64,000 bases of DNA, taken from contig CAZTPJ010000002.1 in assembly GCA_964614515.1 (NCBI GenBank), forward strand, positions 24,442 through 88,441, read 5' to 3'. This DNA comes from CAZTPJ01 sp964614515 (GTDB lineage Bacteria > Planctomycetota > Phycisphaerae > Phycisphaerales > UBA1924). This document shows, one piece after another, positions 60,378 through 64,000 of the stretch (the first letter of the stretch is position 1; every line of letters starts with the position of its first letter). The translations under genes and the position numbers were made by a program. Under the pieces are notes generated by a model that saw nothing but the letters and a program-made list of their open reading frames with translations, was not told the origin of the DNA and did not search any database.

Positions 60378-60928
60378 CACGACTCGGACTTCGAGATCGT
60401 CGCCCACACGCTTCGATATCGCTCCGCCATCGCCTCAAGCGCGGCTGGAATCACGCGGATCTGCCCCACCACCGTGATGAAGTTCACATCCCCGTTCCAG
60501 CGCGGCACGAGATGCGCATGCAGGTGTCCGGGCACGCCCGCCCCGGCCGCACGACCCTGATTCACGCCGATGTTGATCCCCTGCGGGTGCAGCGTTCGCT
60601 CCATGAGATCGGCCGCGAGATCGACCAGCGACCACAGGGCCGCGCGCTGGCTCGCGTCATAATCGACGAGCCGCGGGCGTGCTTCACCGAGGGCGACGAG
60701 CAAGTGCCCGTTGGCGTATGGATACTTGTTGAGCATCACCATGCCCACCGGCGTACGCACGATGACCAGGTTCCTCGCATCATCCGCGGGCGTGGCCCAG
60801 CATCGCGAGAGGAACGAATCATGACCATCGGCCGGCGCTGGTCCAGCCTCGGCCTCCAGATACTCCAGCCGCCACGGCGCATGGATCGCCGGGGGGCCGA
60901 GCGCGGGTTGTCGCGGAAAATCCGTCAC
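60377..60928 (-). CDS. HIT family protein
   Basis: The protein is 183 residues from the GTG at 60928. The frame opens at 60958, which would overlap the tpiA start on the other strand. It has NLVIVRTPVGMVMLNKYPYANG and the histidine triad GHLHAHLVPRW (HxHxH). HIT proteins of this type hydrolyse diadenosine polyphosphates or nucleoside phosphoramidates, in the FHIT/Aph1 branch. It diverges from tpiA with 20 bases between the starts. Confidence 0.9.
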   Translation of the reverse strand: MTDFPRQPALGPPAIHAPWRLEYLEAEAGPAPADGHDSFLSRCWATPADDARNLVIVRTPVGMVMLNKYPYANGHLLVALGEARPRLVDYDASQRAALWSLVDLAADLMERTLHPQGINIGVNQGRAAGAGVPGHLHAHLVPRWNGDVNFITVVGQIRVIPAALEAMAERYRSVWATISKSES

Positions 60929-60948
60929 GCACCATCGTAGAATCGACC

Positions 60949-61725
60949 ATGCCATCACGCATCCCCATCGTCGGCGGAAACTGGAAGCAGAACACGAATC
61001 GCGCCACGGCCGTGCAACTGGCGCAGGATGTCGCGACGGGCCTTGCGAGCGTGCGTGGCGTCGAGGTGGCCGTGTTCCCCCCGTTTCCGTATCTTCTGGC
61101 CGTGGGCGAAGTACTTCGCAAGACCGGCAGCGCCGTTGCGCTCGGCGCGCAGGATGTCTATCACCAGCCCGATGGCGCGTACACCGGCGAGGTCTCCATC
61201 GCCATGCTCAAGGATTGCGGCGTCTCGATCGTCCTGACGGGTCACAGCGAACGCCGACATGTACTCCGCGAAATCGATGATCTGATCAATCGCAAGACGC
61301 AAGCCGTGCTGAGCGCTGGGCTTCGCTGCATCCTGTGCATTGGCGAGACGCTCGATCAGCGCCGCGCGGGTGAAACCGACGCGATCAACGAGACCCAGGT
61401 GCGCCTGGCGCTCGCGGGCGTGCCGAAGGATCACCTCGCGAACCTCATCATCGCGTACGAGCCTGTGTGGGCGATTGGTACGGGGCAGAACGCGACGCCC
61501 CACGATGCGCAGGCGGCCCACGCCTCGATTCGCGCCGTCATCGCCGATCTCTTCGGGTCGTCGATCGCCGCGGCGATTCGCATTCAGTACGGCGGCTCGG
61601 TCAAGAGCGCCAACGCGGCCGTGCTGCTCGCGGGCGCGGATGTCGATGGCGCCCTCGTCGGCGGCGCATCGCTGGATGCGGCGGAGTTCGCGTCGATCGT
61701 TCGTGCGGCGGGGACCAACGCATGA
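60949..61725 (+). CDS. tpiA: Triosephosphate isomerase
   Basis: The 258-residue glycolytic enzyme interconverts dihydroxyacetone phosphate and glyceraldehyde 3-phosphate. Catalytic residues are in place: Lys in GGNWKQN, His in LTGHSERR, Glu in IIAYEPVWAIGTG. The common GNWKMN is GNWKQN here. YGGSVKSANA and GALVGGASLD form the phosphate site. It overlaps the LOG gene by four bases. Confidence 0.96.
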   Translation: MPSRIPIVGGNWKQNTNRATAVQLAQDVATGLASVRGVEVAVFPPFPYLLAVGEVLRKTGSAVALGAQDVYHQPDGAYTGEVSIAMLKDCGVSIVLTGHSERRHVLREIDDLINRKTQAVLSAGLRCILCIGETLDQRRAGETDAINETQVRLALAGVPKDHLANLIIAYEPVWAIGTGQNATPHDAQAAHASIRAVIADLFGSSIAAAIRIQYGGSVKSANAAVLLAGADVDGALVGGASLDAAEFASIVRAAGTNA

Positions 61726-62273
61726 AGAGCCTGTGTGTGTTCTGCGGCGCTCGAATGGGAACGAACCCGCGCTATGCGGAGGCCGCGGCCGAAACCGGAC
61801 GCATCATCGCCGAACTCGGCCTTCGACTCGTCTATGGCGGGGGCAACATCGGCCTGATGGGCATCATCGCCGATGCGGTGCTCGCGCACGACGGCCACAT
61901 CACCGGCGTCATCCCCCGCTTCATGGTGGAGACAGAAAAGGCTCACCGAGGCGTCCGCGACATGCGCATCGTCAGCACGATGCACGAACGCAAAGCCATC
62001 CTCGCGGCCGAGTCAGACGCGCTCCTCGCCCTGCCCGGCGGCGTGGGCACGCTGGATGAGACGTTCGAGGCGATCACCTGGAATCAACTCGCCATCCAGC
62101 ACAAGCCGGTGGGCTTCCTGAACGTCGAGGGCATCTACGACACGATCTGGGGTTTTCTCGAACGCGCATGTCGGGATGAACTCATCCCGCGCGGAACAAT
62201 GGGGTTGCTGGCGATCGACGACGATCCACAGCGACTCGTGCAGCGATTGAGCCACTTGCGCCGATCCCTATAG
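61722..62273 (+). CDS. LOG family protein (TIGR00730 Rossmann fold)
   Basis: The 183-residue protein has SLCVFCGARMGTNPRYAE at the N-terminus, LVYGGGNIGLMGIIAD, and the signature ALPGGVGTLDETFEAITWNQL. Such proteins are nucleoside monophosphate phosphoribohydrolases, like plant cytokinin-activating LOG, with a function in bacterial purine turnover. It starts inside the tpiA stop (ATGA). Confidence 0.92.
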   Translation: MKSLCVFCGARMGTNPRYAEAAAETGRIIAELGLRLVYGGGNIGLMGIIADAVLAHDGHITGVIPRFMVETEKAHRGVRDMRIVSTMHERKAILAAESDALLALPGGVGTLDETFEAITWNQLAIQHKPVGFLNVEGIYDTIWGFLERACRDELIPRGTMGLLAIDDDPQRLVQRLSHLRRSL

Positions 62274-62443
62274 AAGTTACACGCTCGTGGTGCAACCCCG
62301 ATCGATGGCTAGTGTATGCTAAGATTCGAGGCTCGCAACACGTTCGTGCGTGCTATCGTTGGGCTGGAGCCTTGTCTAGAGGCGAAGGGCGCATGGAATG
62401 CGCAATCGAGTCCGATTGGGTGATTCCCTGGAGGTTTGGATCC

Positions 62444-62941
62444 ATGAAACGAAAGACGCGAAACCGGCCGCGACGCAGCGGCTTCACGCTGATCGAAGTG
62501 ATGATCGTGATCGGGATCATTCTCGCGCTGAGCGGCTTGATTGGTGTGGCGCTATTCGCACGGCGCGATGAGGCGAAGGTCAGCCTTGCAAAGACGGATC
62601 TCAACACGCTGCGGCAGGCGCTCGATCTGTTCCGGCTGGACTTTGAGCGCTGGCCGACGGAGGAGGAGGGTCTGGCCGTGCTGTGGGACAAGACGGTTCT
62701 CGACGCCGACGCCGAAGAGACGAAGTGGAAGTCGTATATGAAGAGTCCCATGCCCACCGACCGGTGGGGCAACGAGTGGGGCTATCGCGCCGAGAGCGAA
62801 CTGGTCGAAGGCAGTTACGAGATCTGGTCATTCGGTCCCAACGGTGTCGAAGGCGATGAGGATGACATCAAGTGGCCGACGGAAGATGAAGAAACCGGCG
62901 AAGGCGGCATGAGCGGCGACAGGCCGTCGCCAGCGCTGTGA
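62444..62941 (+). CDS. gspG: Type II secretion major pseudopilin GspG
   Basis: The 165-residue protein has GGAGG nine bases upstream of the ATG. The prepilin signal is RRSGFTLIEVMIVIGIILAL with cleavage after Gly13 and Glu at +5. The C-terminal domain has the GspG pattern DLFRLDFERWPTEEEGLAVL, YMKSPMPTDRWGNEWGYR and SYEIWSFGPNGVEGDEDD, a Ca-binding end. GspG is the main subunit of the pseudopilus that drives type II export. It starts an operon that continues off the window. Confidence 0.95.
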   Translation: MKRKTRNRPRRSGFTLIEVMIVIGIILALSGLIGVALFARRDEAKVSLAKTDLNTLRQALDLFRLDFERWPTEEEGLAVLWDKTVLDADAEETKWKSYMKSPMPTDRWGNEWGYRAESELVEGSYEIWSFGPNGVEGDEDDIKWPTEDEETGEGGMSGDRPSPAL

Positions 62942-63027
62942 GTCCGTCGTGTGATGGATGTGCAGGTTGTTGCTTCTCGGGGTGAGTCGTGTGGCCTGAG
63001 GGGGTGCGCGGCGAACGAGGCTGACGG

Positions 63028-64000
63028 ATGATCCCGACATGCGTGAAGGCGGTGAGCGGCATGTCGCGTGGATTCACGCTCATTGAGATTCTGATCGCCG
63101 CCGGGCTGGTGGTGATCCTCTCCGGCCTCGTGCTGCCGTCGGTGGTTGGTCGGCTTTCTCCAGAGCGCACGCAGCGTGCCGCGGGCGACATCGAATCCGC
63201 AGGCATGATCGCGCGAGCCGAGGCCCAGCAGGAAGGCCGGGCCGTGCTGCTCGCGGCCGTACGCGACACGGCCGGCGACTGGACGCTCATCACCGTGCAG
63301 GCCGGCGATGGTGAAGACGCTGCGGCCAACGTGCGCGGATGGCTGGATGCCGAGGCGGAGTTGGAGATCCCCGCGAAGCGCCGCGTGCTGGCGACGCTCC
63401 CTTCGGATTGCGACCTGCGATCCGCGGAACTCGATGACGCCGCGCACGATGAACTCGCGCGAGGAGAAATCGCGCGGCGACCGGAATCGACGCCGAATCG
63501 TGCGGCCCTGGCCGTGTTCCTGCCCGACGGCAGCGCGGTGGCCATCGGCGATGTTCGGCTCATCGGGCGTGACGGCGAACGACGGCCGGTGATGGTCAGC
63601 GAGTGGAACGGCGTGATCTCCATCGGATCGCCGATTCGCGATGATGTCGAGGAAGGGCCGCTGGCGTTCGGCGCGATGCTGGTCTTCGCGTGCGCGTGGC
63701 GCAGACAGCGCGGCAGCGTGCTGCTGGAGGTCATCGCGTCGATCGCGCTCATCGTCATGTGCGGCGTGACGATCCTGGGCGCCATCGGCCAGGCTTCGCA
63801 CAGTTTCGATGTGATGCGCGAACGCTCAACCGCCGCCGACCTCACACGATCCGCCATGGCCAAACTCGAAGCGGGCATCGTCTCGACCACCAGCCTCGAT
63901 GGTCCCGTCGAGCGATGGGAATTTCAGGAAGACTCAGGCGCTGAGGCGATGGGCGAGATGCCCTCGGCCGGTGGCACGGCCGCGATGGACGACACCGGCG
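63028..64000 (+). CDS. GspH-like and GspI-like pseudopilins in a single open frame, C-terminus beyond the window
   Basis: From the ATG at 63028 (GAGG seven bases upstream) the frame is open to the right edge (324 codons). The N-terminal part is a GspH-like minor pseudopilin: prepilin signal SRGFTLIEILIAAGLVVILS, then a helical domain of about 190 residues ending near RDDVEEGPLAFG. The same frame continues, without stop or start-site gap, into a second prepilin-type segment (WRRQRGSVLLEVIASIALIV), with the cleavable Gly at residue 229. That segment looks like GspI. An internal ATG at 63676 (residue 217) could start a separate GspI. As written it is one polypeptide with two prepilin signals, or two genes fused by loss of a stop. 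The gspG gene is 86 bases upstream. Confidence 0.82.
   Translation, partial: MIPTCVKAVSGMSRGFTLIEILIAAGLVVILSGLVLPSVVGRLSPERTQRAAGDIESAGMIARAEAQQEGRAVLLAAVRDTAGDWTLITVQAGDGEDAAANVRGWLDAEAELEIPAKRRVLATLPSDCDLRSAELDDAAHDELARGEIARRPESTPNRAALAVFLPDGSAVAIGDVRLIGRDGERRPVMVSEWNGVISIGSPIRDDVEEGPLAFGAMLVFACAWRRQRGSVLLEVIASIALIVMCGVTILGAIGQASHSFDVMRERSTAADLTRSAMAKLEAGIVSTTSLDGPVERWEFQEDSGAEAMGEMPSAGGTAAMDDTG

Noticed and set aside
1..64000. CRISPR arrays, insertion sequences, prophage or integron features
   Set aside because: No regularly spaced 25-40-bp direct repeats, transposase, integrase or phage structural motifs were seen on either strand.

Overview
The window looks like a chromosomal segment of a high-G+C planctomycete of the class Phycisphaerae. 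The taxonomic call is an inference from gene content. Four loci, plus one remnant, encode exported proteins ending in the paired DIFDFLCFGN-type repeat and a terminal GC, the GC-type dockerin seen in Phycisphaerales. There are also many 3-keto-glycoside-type (DUF1080) domains, a Tat-exported Gfo/Idh/MocA oxidoreductase, an H-X9-DG prepilin-like protein, large multi-domain c-type cytochromes and small CxxCGY...CPEC membrane proteins. No prophage, insertion sequence or CRISPR array was seen.

Layout. 1-4.5 kb: a HEAT-like gene running off the left edge, a DUF2617-like gene, a dockerin gene broken by an in-frame stop, uppP and tRNA-Thr(UGU). 4.7-11.2 kb: a probable oxidised-sugar (3-keto-glycoside) catabolic cluster with an ApbE-DUF1080 fusion, a Tat Gfo/Idh oxidoreductase, an MFS permease, a TIM-barrel isomerase and a second Gfo/Idh oxidoreductase. 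11.3-13.2 kb: ribH-nusB-ftsY. 13.3-17.7 kb: a UbiA-like enzyme, an overlapping lipoprotein/anti-sigma kinase/STAS/MlaE operon, a HepT-MntA toxin-antitoxin pair, and crcB under a fluoride riboswitch. 17.9-24.6 kb: an FG-GAP/dockerin protein, three tandem paralogous zinc-ribbon membrane proteins, a lone nuoD and a calcineurin-like phosphoesterase. 24.7-27.2 kb: a stand-alone SIR2-like protein beside a rearrangement scar that joins a TPR-gene remnant to a dockerin-gene remnant.

27.3-39.9 kb: two more dockerin proteins, a prepilin-like protein, obgE, a PilZ protein, a transglutaminase-like/TPR protein, rpmH, rnc, several zinc-ribbon proteins, a hydrolase and a ROK kinase. 40-47 kb: a three-gene operon of DUF1080-DUF1080-ThuA, a five-CxxCH cytochrome and a beta-propeller protein, which looks like an envelope sugar-oxidation unit. 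47-59.6 kb: YraN, a SurA/PpiC-like lipoprotein, DUF1844, an unknown membrane protein, a serine hydrolase, an M28 peptidase with a ROK kinase, prolyl oligopeptidase, a signal peptidase I with a large insert, and prmC. 59.8-64 kb: a TlpA-like thioredoxin, a HIT protein, tpiA, a LOG-family hydrolase, and the start of a type II secretion pseudopilin operon (gspG, then one open frame carrying two prepilin signals, H-like and I-like).

Shared themes are envelope and secretion functions and use of oxidised sugars. Many neighbouring genes overlap by exactly four bases (ATGA), implying translational coupling. Three convergent gene junctions carry the same kind of period-9 degenerate repeat and look like a recurrent terminator element.
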